DNA of 16,784 bases from Rubrivivax sp. (GTDB lineage Bacteria; Pseudomonadota; Gammaproteobacteria; Burkholderiales; Burkholderiaceae_C): the NCBI GenBank assembly GCA_030693565.1, contig JAUYAJ010000065.1:1-16784 (forward strand), read 5' to 3'. The position numbers and the translations under genes are program-made. The notes under the pieces were generated by a model. It did not search any database and was not told the DNA's origin. It saw only the letters and a program-made list of their open reading frames with translations. Positions 1 through 6,835 of this stretch are shown one piece after another. Numbering within the stretch: position 1 is the first letter of the stretch; each line of letters starts with the position of its first letter.

Positions 1-811
1 AGCAGGCTGAGGATGGGGTCGGCGCTGTAGAAGCGGCGCAGCAGGAAGCGCTCGAAGGGCGCTGCAGCAGCTCGGGGGTGACTTGGGCCGTCGGCAAATC
101 GAAAGCGAGCGCGCCGTCGCGCAGGCCGACGATGCGCGGGAAATGCGCCAGCGCGGTGTCGACCTGGTGCAGCGTCGCTACCAGCGTGATGCCGGCGTCG
201 TGCGCCTGCTCGGTCAGCGTCGCGATGGCTTGCTGGGCGCGCTGCGGGTCCAGCGCCGACAGCGGCTCGTCGATCAACCACAGCCGCGCCGGCGCCAGCA
301 GCGTGCGCGCCAGGCCGACACGCTGGCGCTCGCCGCCAGACAAGCGGTCGACACGCTCGAACAGCTTGTCGGCGAGATCGAATCGCTCGAGCGCGTCATG
401 GGCGGCCGGGATGTCGGCCGGGTAGAACAGCGAGCGCAGGCTGGCTGCCAGGCCCCACTGCGGCAGGCGTGCGGCCAGCACCGCAGTGACGACGCGCTGG
501 CGCGGCGGCAGCGGCGGCACCTGCGGCGCCAGGAAGAGCTCGCCGCGCAGCCGGTGCAGGTCGCGCCGCGGCAGCGACCAAGGCAGGCGCTCGCCCAGTT
601 GCAGCCGGCCGCCGAGCGGCTGCAAGGCGCAAGCCAGCACATGCAGCAAGGTGGTCTTGCCGGCGCCCGAAGGACCGATCACCGCCAGCTGTTCGCCCGG
701 CGCGACTTGCAGGTTCAGCGGCTGCAACGCTGGCGCCGCGCTCGCTCGCGCTGCCGGGTGGCGCGCGCTGACGCCGTCCAGCTCAAGCTTCAAGCCGGCG
801 TCACCCGCCAC
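1..811 (-). CDS. PhnC-type ABC transporter ATPase, putative selenium oxyanion uptake (partial at window edge)
   Basis: This is the cytoplasmic ATPase of an importer of the phosphonate (PhnC) type. It shows Walker A GPSGAGKT (residues 46-53), a Q-loop glutamine near 97, signature LSGGERQR (157-164), Walker B ending IDEP (to 183), a D-loop SALD and the switch histidine in ATLHQ (215). I start it at the GTG at 811-809, which directly abuts the TGA of the binding-protein gene; no ATG and no clear Shine-Dalgarno (SD) sequence is seen, so translational coupling is likely. Its place behind senA and a PhnD-like gene suggests selenate or selenite import rather than phosphonate; this is inference from context. 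The frame stays open to the window edge, but codon usage deteriorates after about residue 250 (position 61), where another frame looks coding. The permease gene should lie beyond the left edge. Confidence 0.85.
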   Translation of the reverse strand, partial: MAGDAGLKLELDGVSARHPAARASAAPALQPLNLQVAPGEQLAVIGPSGAGKTTLLHVLACALQPLGGRLQLGERLPWSLPRRDLHRLRGELFLAPQVPPLPPRQRVVTAVLAARLPQWGLAASLRSLFYPADIPAAHDALERFDLADKLFERVDRLSGGERQRVGLARTLLAPARLWLIDEPLSALDPQRAQQAIATLTEQAHDAGITLVATLHQVDTALAHFPRIVGLRDGALAFDLPTAQVTPELLQRPSSASCCAASTAPTPSSAC

Positions 812-1678
812 TCAGAGCAGCCCGGCGCTGCGAGCCGCAGCTTCGATGCCCTTGTAGTTGTCGGCCTGGGTCGGGATGTAGCGCGTGGCCCGGTTCAGGT
901 TCAGGATCTCCTGGCCTTCGGGCGTGGCGGGGTCGATGTCGAGCAAGGCCTTGCGGATCTTCTCGCGCAGTTCGGGCGCCATCTCGGCATGCACCGACCA
1001 GTTGTAGTTGAAGAAGCCTGGCGTCGTATAGAAGACGTTGACGGCCTGGGTGTCGACACGTTTTTCAGTGACGAACTTGCGCCACACCGTGATGTCGAGC
1101 GCGGCCGCGTCGACCTTGCCGCTGACCACCGAGGAGATGGTGGCGTCGTGGGCGCCCGAATAGGCGATACGGCGGAAGTCCTTCTCCGGGTCGAGCTTGG
1201 CTTGCAGCAGAAAGCTGCGCGGCATCAGGTGGCCCGAGGTGCTGGACTGCGAGCCGAACGACACCTGCTTGCCCTTGAGGTCGGCGAGCTGCTTGATGCC
1301 CGAATCGGTCTTGGCGATGAAGACCGACTGGAACTTCGTGTCTTCCTCACGCTGGGCGATCGGCAACACTTTGCCGCCCGAGCGGATCGACGCCTGCACA
1401 TAGGTGAAGCCGCCCAGCCAGGCCAGATCGATCTTGCGGTTGACCAGCGACTCCACCGCCGCCGGGTAGTCGGTGACCGGCGTGAACTCGACCTTCATCG
1501 CCAGCTGGCGTTCCAGGTACTTGACCAGCGGACCGAACTTGCGCACCTGCTCGGTGGCCGCTTCTTCGGGGATGGTGGTGACGCGCAGCACGGCCTGAGC
1601 CTGCGCCGCGGCAGCAGCAAGCAGCCAGGCGGCGATGAAGAGTGACTGCAGCAGACGGTTGGGACTCGCGTGGTTCAT
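812..1678 (-). CDS. PhnD-family periplasmic binding protein, putative selenate ABC transporter
   Basis: A 288-residue secreted solute-binding protein. Residues 1-29 form a Sec signal peptide with a hydrophobic core and an AQA cleavage site. The mature part begins with the beta-strand VLRVTTIPEEA and carries PhnD-like segments such as FGPLVKYLERQL, DLAWLGGFTYVQA and the hinge-region FGSQSSTSGHLMPR. The length is typical of the family. Family members found beside selD/senC-type genes are annotated in public genomes as putative selenate transporter binding proteins. Its position 81 bp behind senA and directly before the ATPase gene fits selenium oxyanion capture in the periplasm. The ligand is inferred; phosphonate or phosphite cannot be excluded from sequence alone. 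The ATG at 1678 has only a weak SD; the signal peptide supports this start. Confidence 0.88.
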   Translation of the reverse strand: MNHASPNRLLQSLFIAAWLLAAAAAQAQAVLRVTTIPEEAATEQVRKFGPLVKYLERQLAMKVEFTPVTDYPAAVESLVNRKIDLAWLGGFTYVQASIRSGGKVLPIAQREEDTKFQSVFIAKTDSGIKQLADLKGKQVSFGSQSSTSGHLMPRSFLLQAKLDPEKDFRRIAYSGAHDATISSVVSGKVDAAALDITVWRKFVTEKRVDTQAVNVFYTTPGFFNYNWSVHAEMAPELREKIRKALLDIDPATPEGQEILNLNRATRYIPTQADNYKGIEAAARSAGLL

Positions 1679-1723
1679 CTCAGGGCTTCTGCTTTGGGCA
1701 ACGATCCCGGCACGATAACGCGG

Positions 1724-1750
1724 ACGCTGCCGGCGCGCTGACCGCAGCGT
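1724..1750 (-). other. Intergenic hairpin between senA and the binding-protein gene
   Basis: A dyad with 7-bp arms (ACGCTGC and GCAGCGT) and a 13-nt loop sits in the 81-bp gap between the senA stop and the binding-protein start. There is no T-tract, so it is a poor intrinsic terminator. It could be an RNA processing or stabilising element that sets different levels of the enzyme and the transporter. Function is inferred. Confidence 0.35.
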
Positions 1751-1759
1751 TCTATGGCC

Positions 1760-2971
1760 TCAGCGCGCGCAGCTGCGAAAGCCGGCAAAGAGGTCGCTGC
1801 GCCCGGGTTCGAAGTAGTTGCGGTAGCGCGGGTGGTGCAGGCGCGGCTGGGTGGCGAACGACGCCCCGCGCAACACGCGCCGGCTGCCGAACCAGGGCGC
1901 TGAGTAGTCGCGGTAGGGGTGGGCGGCAAAGCCGGGGTAGGGTCTGAAGTCGCTCGCCGTCCATTCCCAGACGGCGCCCCATTGATAGGCCGGCAAGGCA
2001 GCGGTCGCGGCGCACTCCCATTCGGCTTCGCTCGGCAGCCGGCGGCCGGCCCAGGCGCACCAGGCGTCGGCCTCGAAGGCGCTCAGGTGGCAGGCGGCCT
2101 GGGCGGGGTCTAGCGGCTGCCACCGGCCCCAGCGGTTGCGCTGCCAGTGGTCGCCATCGCGGCGCAGGTGGCGCGGGCCCGCAGTGGGCTGGGCGGCACG
2201 CCAGTGCCAGCCGGCGTCGCTCCAGCAGCGCCGGTCGGCATGGCCGCCGTCGTCGACGAAGGCCAGGTAGTCGTCCCAGCTGACCGCCTGGCTGTCGATG
2301 CTGAAGGGCGCGATCTGCAGTACATGGGCGCCGAGCTCGTTGTCCAAGGCAAAGCCGGGGCCGGCGTGGCCGAGCTGGCAGAGGCTGGCGTCGAAGTCGA
2401 GCTCGTGGCGCGGCGCCGTCAGCGCGGCGGGTTGCCAGCGTGCGTCGGTGGGGCCCAGGCCGAGCGACTGCAAGGTGTAGAGCGCCGCCTCGTGGTGCAT
2501 GTCTTCGTGCAGCAAGGCCAGGCGAAAGGCATAGAGCGCGTCGTCGTCGTCGCTAGAGCCAGCCAGCAGGGCGAGCGTCTGCTGCAACTGGGCGGCGAGG
2601 TCGGCGCGGGTGGCGTCGGCGTTGGGCAAGGGCAGTTGCCAGCGCCTGTCGTGCGCGACGTGGCTGGAGTCGTACAGCGCATCGGCGTCGGCGCGCAGCG
2701 CCGGTTCGCGCGCCGCGTTGGGGTCGGCACGGTGGCCATGCCGTCGCTCAGCAAAGCGGCCGATCCAGTATTCCTGGAACCAGCCGATGTGGCCCAGCTC
2801 CCACAGCGGTGGATTGAGCTCGGCGCGCTGCGGCACCATCAGCTCGGGCAGACCGGCTTCGAAGACGGCGAAGCTGGCCAGGGTGTCGCGCCGGCTGTCC
2901 TTCAGCGCCTGCGCCAGCGCTTGCGCACCGGCGCTGCGCAAGGCGATGCCGAGATCGGGGTCTGCCTGCAT
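1760..2971 (-). CDS. senA: Selenoneine synthase SenA (EgtB-like iron enzyme)
   Basis: A 403-residue homologue of ergothioneine synthase EgtB. The N-terminal DinB-like domain gives the three iron ligands: a histidine in LGHIGW (H61) and the HX3HXE motif HEDMHHE (H155, H159, E161). The C-terminal formylglycine-generating/sulfatase-modifying fold (about 215-403) ends with GRRLPSEAEWE, a VWEWTASDF segment, RRVLRGASF and AGFRSCAR. Known family biochemistry: SenA joins hercynine to a selenosugar to form the C-Se bond of selenoneine. EgtB and SenA are close relatives, and the assignment rests largely on the adjacent senB and senC. The ATG at 2971 has a good SD (GGAAGG, 9 nt away, in the 18-bp gap to senB). 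The frame stays open far upstream across senB, but that part is antisense to senB. It probably starts an operon with the transporter genes downstream. Confidence 0.92.
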   Translation of the reverse strand: MQADPDLGIALRSAGAQALAQALKDSRRDTLASFAVFEAGLPELMVPQRAELNPPLWELGHIGWFQEYWIGRFAERRHGHRADPNAAREPALRADADALYDSSHVAHDRRWQLPLPNADATRADLAAQLQQTLALLAGSSDDDDALYAFRLALLHEDMHHEAALYTLQSLGLGPTDARWQPAALTAPRHELDFDASLCQLGHAGPGFALDNELGAHVLQIAPFSIDSQAVSWDDYLAFVDDGGHADRRCWSDAGWHWRAAQPTAGPRHLRRDGDHWQRNRWGRWQPLDPAQAACHLSAFEADAWCAWAGRRLPSEAEWECAATAALPAYQWGAVWEWTASDFRPYPGFAAHPYRDYSAPWFGSRRVLRGASFATQPRLHHPRYRNYFEPGRSDLFAGFRSCAR

Positions 2972-2989
2972 CCGCTGTAACCTTCCGCC
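2972..2989. promoter_or_regulatory. 18-bp divergent gap between senA and senB
   Basis: Only 18 bp separate the two divergent start codons. Read on the minus strand the gap holds a good SD for senA (GGAAGG). Read on the plus strand it holds no SD for senB. There is no room for a promoter of either gene, so each promoter must lie within the first part of the opposite gene. Confidence 0.7.
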
Positions 2990-3985
2990 ATGAAAGCGCC
3001 CGCCATCGTCGTCGTCACCCCGGCCCTGGCCAGCGCCAACAATGGCAACTGGCAGACCGCGCAGCGCTGGGCGCGATGGCTGGCGCGGCATTATCGAGTC
3101 CGCTTGACCGACCGCTGGCAGGGCGGCGGCGAAGCCTTGATGATCGCGCTGCATGCGCGCCGCTCGGCGCCTTCGGTGGCGGCCTGGGGCCAAGCCCACC
3201 CGCAGCGGCCCTTGCTGCTGGTGCTGACCGGCACCGACCTGTACCGCGACATCGACACCGACGCCGACGCCCAGCGCTCGCTGGCGCTGGCCGACCGCCT
3301 GGTGGTGCTGAACGAATGCGGGCCGCAGCAGCTGGCGCCGGCGCTGCGCGCCAAGGCGACGGTCATGCTGCAGTCGAGCACGGCGCGGAAACCGCGCGTC
3401 AAGAGCAGCCGCCTGCTGCGCGCGCTGATGGTCGGCCACCTGCGCGAGGAGAAGTCGCCGCAGACCTTGTTCGACGCCGCGCGCCGACTGGCCGGCCGCG
3501 CCGACATCCGCATCGACCACATCGGCGCCGCGCTCGACCCGGCGCTGGGCGCCCAGGCCGAGCAACTGGCCGCCGAATGTCCCGGCTACCGCTGGCTGGG
3601 CGCGTTGCCGCATGCGGCCACCCGGGCGCGCATCCAGGCTGCCCACTTGCTGGTGCACAGCAGCCGCATGGAGGGCGGCGCCCATGTCGTCATCGAAGCC
3701 GTGACCAGTGGCACGCCGGTGCTGGCCTCGCGCATCGACGGCAACGTCGGCCTGCTGGGCCTGGACTACGGCGGCTACTTCGACTGCGGCGACGCCAGCG
3801 CGCTGGCCGCCTTGCTGGAGCGCGCCCGCGACGATGCCGCTATGCTGACGGCACTGCGGGCGCAATGCGCGCTGCGGGCGCCGCTGTTCGCCCCGGAGCG
3901 CGAACGTCAGACCTTGCTGGCGCTGGTGACGACGCTGCTCCCAAGCGCCGACGCCGCTCTCGAAACCCTGAAGGACATGCCATGA
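2990..3985 (+). CDS. senB: Selenosugar synthase SenB (GT4-type glycosyltransferase)
   Basis: A 331-residue GT-B fold glycosyltransferase. The N-terminus IVVVTPALASANNGNWQTA is characteristic of the TIGR04348-type family that accompanies senA and senC. The C-terminal donor-binding domain shows LMVGHLREEKSP (about 147-156) and the EX7E motif of retaining GT4 enzymes (E228 and E236 in MEGGAHVVIEA), followed by SGTPVLAS. Known role of SenB: it uses a UDP-sugar and selenophosphate to make a selenosugar, the selenium donor for SenA. It acts in the cytosol with no signal peptide or membrane segment visible. The stop overlaps the senC start by 4 bp (ATGA), so the two are translationally coupled. The ATG at 2990 has no SD but gives exactly the family N-terminus; the transcript may be nearly leaderless. 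Confidence 0.92.
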   Translation: MKAPAIVVVTPALASANNGNWQTAQRWARWLARHYRVRLTDRWQGGGEALMIALHARRSAPSVAAWGQAHPQRPLLLVLTGTDLYRDIDTDADAQRSLALADRLVVLNECGPQQLAPALRAKATVMLQSSTARKPRVKSSRLLRALMVGHLREEKSPQTLFDAARRLAGRADIRIDHIGAALDPALGAQAEQLAAECPGYRWLGALPHAATRARIQAAHLLVHSSRMEGGAHVVIEAVTSGTPVLASRIDGNVGLLGLDYGGYFDCGDASALAALLERARDDAAMLTALRAQCALRAPLFAPERERQTLLALVTTLLPSADAALETLKDMP

Positions 3986-5049
3986 ACGCCCCTGACAAAC
4001 CCCTTGAGCCCCGCCTGACCTCGCTCTCCCACGGCGGCGGCTGCGGCTGCAAGATCGCGCCCGGCGTGTTGTCCGAGATCCTCAAAGGCACGGCCGGCTT
4101 TCCGGTGCCGCCTGAGCTGCTGGTGGGCATCGAGACCGCCGACGACGCCGCCGTCTACCAGCTCAACGACGAGCAGGCGCTGATCGCCACCACCGACTTC
4201 TTCATGCCCATCGTCGACGACCCGTTCGAGTTCGGACGCATCGCCGCCACCAACGCCATCAGCGACGTCTATGCGATGGGCGGGCGGCCCATCATGGCGC
4301 TGGCGCTGGTGGGCATGCCGATCAACGTCTTGTCGACGCAGACCATCGGCCGCGTGCTCGAAGGTGGGGCTTCGATCTGCCGCACCGCCGGCATCCCGAT
4401 CGCCGGCGGCCACACCATCGACTCGGTCGAGGCCATCTACGGCCTGGTGGTGCTCGGCCTAGTCCACCCCAAGCTGGTGCGCCGCAATGCCGACGCCCAG
4501 CCGGGCGACCGCCTGATCCTGGGCAAGCCGCTGGGCGTGGGCGTGTTGTCGGCGGCACTGAAGAAAGAGCTGCTCAGCGCCGACGGTTATGCGCAGATGA
4601 TCGCCACGACGACGCGGCTCAACACCCCCGGGCCCGACCTCGCGGCCTTGCCCGGCGTGCATGCCTTGACCGACGTCACCGGTTTCGGCCTCGCCGGCCA
4701 TGCGCTGGAACTGGCGCGCGGCGCCAAGGCGCGGGTACTGATCGACTGGGCTCGCGTGCCTTTGCTGAGCGGCGTGCGCGAGCTGGCCACCCAAGGCCTG
4801 GTGACCGGTGCCTCGGGCCGCAACTGGGCCGGTTATGGCAGCGAGATCACGCTCGTGCCTGGCATGGCGGCCGCCGACCAGGCCTTGCTGACCGACCCGC
4901 AGACCAGCGGCGGCTTGCTGGTGTCGTGCAGCGCCGACGCTGTCGACGCGGTGTTGGCGGTGTTCCATCGCCACGGCTTTGACGACGCCGCCGAGATCGG
5001 TGAAGTCCAGCCCTGGCGCGAGGGCGAATCGCGGTTGGCGCTGCGTTGA
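3982..5049 (+). CDS. senC: Selenophosphate synthetase SenC (SelD family)
   Basis: A 355-residue SelD-family enzyme that makes selenophosphate from selenide and ATP. The glycine-rich N-terminal motif HGGGCGCKIAP contains the catalytic cysteine (C21) and lysine (K24), equivalent to C17 and K20 of E. coli SelD. The position-21 residue is an ordinary TGC cysteine, not selenocysteine. Further family motifs are ADDAAVY, TTDFFMPIVDDP, GRIAATNAISDVYAMGG, AGGHTI, LTDVTGFGLAGHA and LTDPQTSGGLL, all intact. An AAGGA SD lies 6 nt before the ATG at 3982 inside senB. In this context selenophosphate is the substrate of SenB. The same enzyme could also feed SelA/SelU elsewhere in the genome; the gene would then be called selD. 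An open frame extends upstream across senB in the +1 register but is not coding there. Confidence 0.93.
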   Translation: MNAPDKPLEPRLTSLSHGGGCGCKIAPGVLSEILKGTAGFPVPPELLVGIETADDAAVYQLNDEQALIATTDFFMPIVDDPFEFGRIAATNAISDVYAMGGRPIMALALVGMPINVLSTQTIGRVLEGGASICRTAGIPIAGGHTIDSVEAIYGLVVLGLVHPKLVRRNADAQPGDRLILGKPLGVGVLSAALKKELLSADGYAQMIATTTRLNTPGPDLAALPGVHALTDVTGFGLAGHALELARGAKARVLIDWARVPLLSGVRELATQGLVTGASGRNWAGYGSEITLVPGMAAADQALLTDPQTSGGLLVSCSADAVDAVLAVFHRHGFDDAAEIGEVQPWREGESRLALR

Positions 5050-5064
5050 GCGACTGAGAGTCGC
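5050..5064 (+). terminator. Hairpin directly after senC
   Basis: A perfect dyad (GCGACT, loop GAG, AGTCGC) begins at the base after the senC stop and lies between the convergent senC and DUF2934 genes. No T-tract follows, so it may be a weak bidirectional terminator or a 3'-end stabiliser. Confidence 0.4.
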
Positions 5065-5088
5065 CGAGCAACGCCGCCGTATGGAAGT

Positions 5089-5304
5089 TCAGTGGCTGGT
5101 GGTCGCGGGGGGCGTGTCGACATGGGCCTCGGCGCGCAGCCAGTCGTCGATGTCGTGGCCGTCGATGCAGCCACGCGCCTCGTAGTAGGCATAGGCGGTC
5201 AGGCGCACCAACTCGGCGCGATCGGGTGCGGGCGCGGCTTGCGCAGCGCGTCTGGTGGTCTTGCGCGCCTTGGGCGAAGCCAGCGGGGCAGAAGCTTGGG
5301 GCAT
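5089..5304 (-). CDS. DUF2934 family small protein
   Basis: A 71-residue protein. Residues 1-28 are a basic, Ala/Pro/Lys-rich linker. Residues 29-62 match the DUF2934 pattern, with RAELVRLTAYAYYEARG followed by GHDIDDWLRAEA. Function of the family is unknown; members often sit among stress and low-oxygen genes in proteobacteria. An SD (GGAG) lies 7 nt before the ATG at 5304. Upstream there is a well-placed FNR-type dyad and a -10 hexamer (see the regulatory entry). The frame remains open further upstream to 5685, but that part is antisense or out of frame to cfa and lacks the domain. It converges on senC, with 39 bp between the stops. Confidence 0.85.
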   Translation of the reverse strand: MPQASAPLASPKARKTTRRAAQAAPAPDRAELVRLTAYAYYEARGCIDGHDIDDWLRAEAHVDTPPATTSH

Positions 5305-5349
5305 CGTCGTTCTCCGTGAAGTGTGGTGGGGTTCGGGCTGCTCGCCGCC

Positions 5350-5390
5350 AGCGTAGCGGACCGTGAGTGCGGGGCGTTGAGCGCGATCAA
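5350..5390 (-). promoter_or_regulatory. Putative FNR/ANR-type promoter of the DUF2934 gene
   Basis: On the minus strand TTGATCGCGCTCAA (5390-5377) matches the FNR consensus TTGAT-N4-ATCAA at 9 of 10 fixed bases. Exactly 21 bp downstream is a -10-like TACGCT (5355-5350). The inferred start near 5343 places the dyad centre at about -40.5 to -41.5, the classic activating class II position. The 5' leader would be about 39 nt. Confidence 0.6.
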
Positions 5391-5429
5391 GCAGCTTGTC
5401 AGCCGCGCTGAACAGCGGGTTGCCGCCGT

Positions 5430-6686
5430 TCAGTGGTGCTCGTCGCGCGAGCCGCCGTACATGTAGGCGCGCTGGAATGGGTAGGCCGATTGCGCACCGG
5501 GCAGCGTGCGGCCCTCGACCTGGCCGTCGGGGTGGGCGGCGAGCAATTGGTAGAGCGACAGCCAGCCGCGCTCGAACCCCATCGCGCAACCGGCCAGGTA
5601 CATGCGAAAGGCGCGCACCGTGGCCTCGCTGGTCAGCTCGCGGGCCCGGTCCAGCTGCTGTTCGAGACCGCGCGACCAGGCCCACAGCGTGCGCGCGTAA
5701 TGCGGGCGCAGGTTCTCGGCGTCAAGCAGCTCCAGGCCGGCCTGGGACAGGCTCAGCACGACGCGCGAAACATGTTCGAGTTCGCCGCCGGGGAAGATGT
5801 ATTTTTCGATGTAGTCGCCCATGCCGGCGCCGAGCTGGGCGTTGTCGACGCCGCCGGCGGTGATGCCATGGTTCATCACCAGCCCGCCGGGGTGCAGCCG
5901 CTGGCGCAAGTGCAGGAAGTAGGCCGTCAGCCGGGCGCGGCCAACATGTTCGAACATGCCGATCGAGGCCACACGGTCGAAGCGCTCGGCGGCCGGCAAG
6001 TCGCGGTAGTCGAGCAGCCGCATCTGCACCCGCGCGCTCAGGCCGCGCTCGGTGATCAGGCGGTTGACATGGGCATGCTGGTTCTTCGACAAGGTGATGC
6101 CGACGGCTTCGACGCCGTAGTGTTCGGCGGCCCACAGCAGCAGCGCGCCCCAGCCGGCGCCAACGTCGAGCAAGCGCAGCCCGGGCCGAAGTGCCAGCTT
6201 GCGGCAGACATGGTCGAGCTTGGCTTGCTGGGCCTGGGCCAGCGTCATCGACGGCTCGGCGTAGTAGGCACACGAATAGACGCGCAGCGGGTCGAGCCAG
6301 AGGGCGAAGAAATCGTCGGAGACGTCGTAGTGGAACTGCACTTGCTGGGCGTCGGCGTCCTTGCGCCGCGCCCACTGCACCGACCAGCGCTGCAACCAGA
6401 CCTGCCAGCGCCGCTGGCTGCCGAGCTCGACCGGGTTGCCCACCAGCGCGGCGGCAACCGCCATGACGTCGTGCAGCGAACCTTCGATGTCGAGTTGGCC
6501 GCGCACATAGGCATCGGCGACATGGCCGATGTCGCCGCGCGCCAGCGCGCGCAGCAGCCGGATGTCGCGCAGCCGCAGCCGCACATCGGCCTGGCTGCTG
6601 CCGGCGCGCCCGCCCGGCCATTCGAGCGCCAGCTTGCGCGGCAGCCCCGCCAGCCGCGAGTCGATCAGTGCCGTCAGTGCCGCCAT
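5430..6686 (-). CDS. cfa: Cyclopropane-fatty-acyl-phospholipid synthase
   Basis: A 418-residue SAM-dependent enzyme that adds a methylene bridge to unsaturated acyl chains of membrane phospholipids, a stress response of the inner membrane. Motifs: FHYDVSDDFFALWLDP (118-133), YSCAYY, the SAM site LLDVGAGWGALLLWA (172-186), VGITLSKNQ (195-203), IGMFEHVG (242-249) and DYIEKYIFPGGEL (291-303). The usual LDIGCGWGG has alanine at the cysteine position, and GGYLPS has become GGELEH; both are mild departures. I choose the ATG at 6686 because AGGAGG lies 5 nt upstream; an in-frame ATG at 6746 would add 20 residues without such a site. The gap to the DUF2934 gene is 125 bp and contains that gene's own promoter, so cfa is probably transcribed alone. 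Confidence 0.93.
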   Translation of the reverse strand: MAALTALIDSRLAGLPRKLALEWPGGRAGSSQADVRLRLRDIRLLRALARGDIGHVADAYVRGQLDIEGSLHDVMAVAAALVGNPVELGSQRRWQVWLQRWSVQWARRKDADAQQVQFHYDVSDDFFALWLDPLRVYSCAYYAEPSMTLAQAQQAKLDHVCRKLALRPGLRLLDVGAGWGALLLWAAEHYGVEAVGITLSKNQHAHVNRLITERGLSARVQMRLLDYRDLPAAERFDRVASIGMFEHVGRARLTAYFLHLRQRLHPGGLVMNHGITAGGVDNAQLGAGMGDYIEKYIFPGGELEHVSRVVLSLSQAGLELLDAENLRPHYARTLWAWSRGLEQQLDRARELTSEATVRAFRMYLAGCAMGFERGWLSLYQLLAAHPDGQVEGRTLPGAQSAYPFQRAYMYGGSRDEHH

Positions 6687-6775
6687 GCTGCCCTCCTGGC
6701 GTGTGGCGGCTTCGAAGCCTTGTTCATCCCGGGCCTCCCTTGCCATCGCCGCCGACCCGTGCAGCGGCCGCGTTC

Positions 6776-6816
6776 AGCCTAGTATGGCTTAGCCAGACTG
6801 GCTTGCGCCGGCTCAA
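6776..6816 (-). promoter_or_regulatory. Putative FNR-type promoter of cfa
   Basis: On the minus strand a weaker dyad TTGAGCCGGCGCAA (6816-6803) lies exactly 21 bp upstream of TAGGCT (6781-6776), the same geometry as the DUF2934 and hsp20 promoters. The second half-site (GCAA) departs from TCAA. The leader to the cfa ATG would be about 83 nt. The same dyad also sits 33 bp, about three helical turns, upstream of the hsp20 dyad and might serve both genes. Confidence 0.4.
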
Positions 6817-6835
6817 GCGGCCGCGGCGCCCGGCG

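Noticed and set aside
83..1645. Long plus-strand open frame (520 codons) over the transporter genes
   Set aside because: It is rich in Arg, Gln and Ala with no domain, and lies antisense to two genes with clear ABC transporter motifs; typical of high-GC DNA.
2972..3865. Upstream extension of senA across senB in the same minus-strand frame
   Set aside because: The extension is antisense to senB, low in complexity, and the EgtB-like domain begins just after the ATG at 2971, which has a good SD.
3076..3981. Upstream extension of senC across senB
   Set aside because: It is out of frame with the convincing SenB protein and Arg/Pro/Ala-rich; the ATG at 3982 gives the normal SelD N-terminus.
3982..4080. 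Possible selenocysteine codon in the SelD-type active site
   Set aside because: The active-site residue is a TGC cysteine; no in-frame TGA and no SECIS-like hairpin follows.
5430..6686. SAM-dependent methyltransferase as a possible EgtD for hercynine
   Set aside because: The motifs (FHYDVSDDFF, IGMFEHVG, YIFPGGEL) are those of cyclopropane fatty acid synthase, not of EgtD.
5433..6782. 449-codon plus-strand open frame antisense to cfa
   Set aside because: No motif; cfa on the other strand has every family motif and a strong SD.
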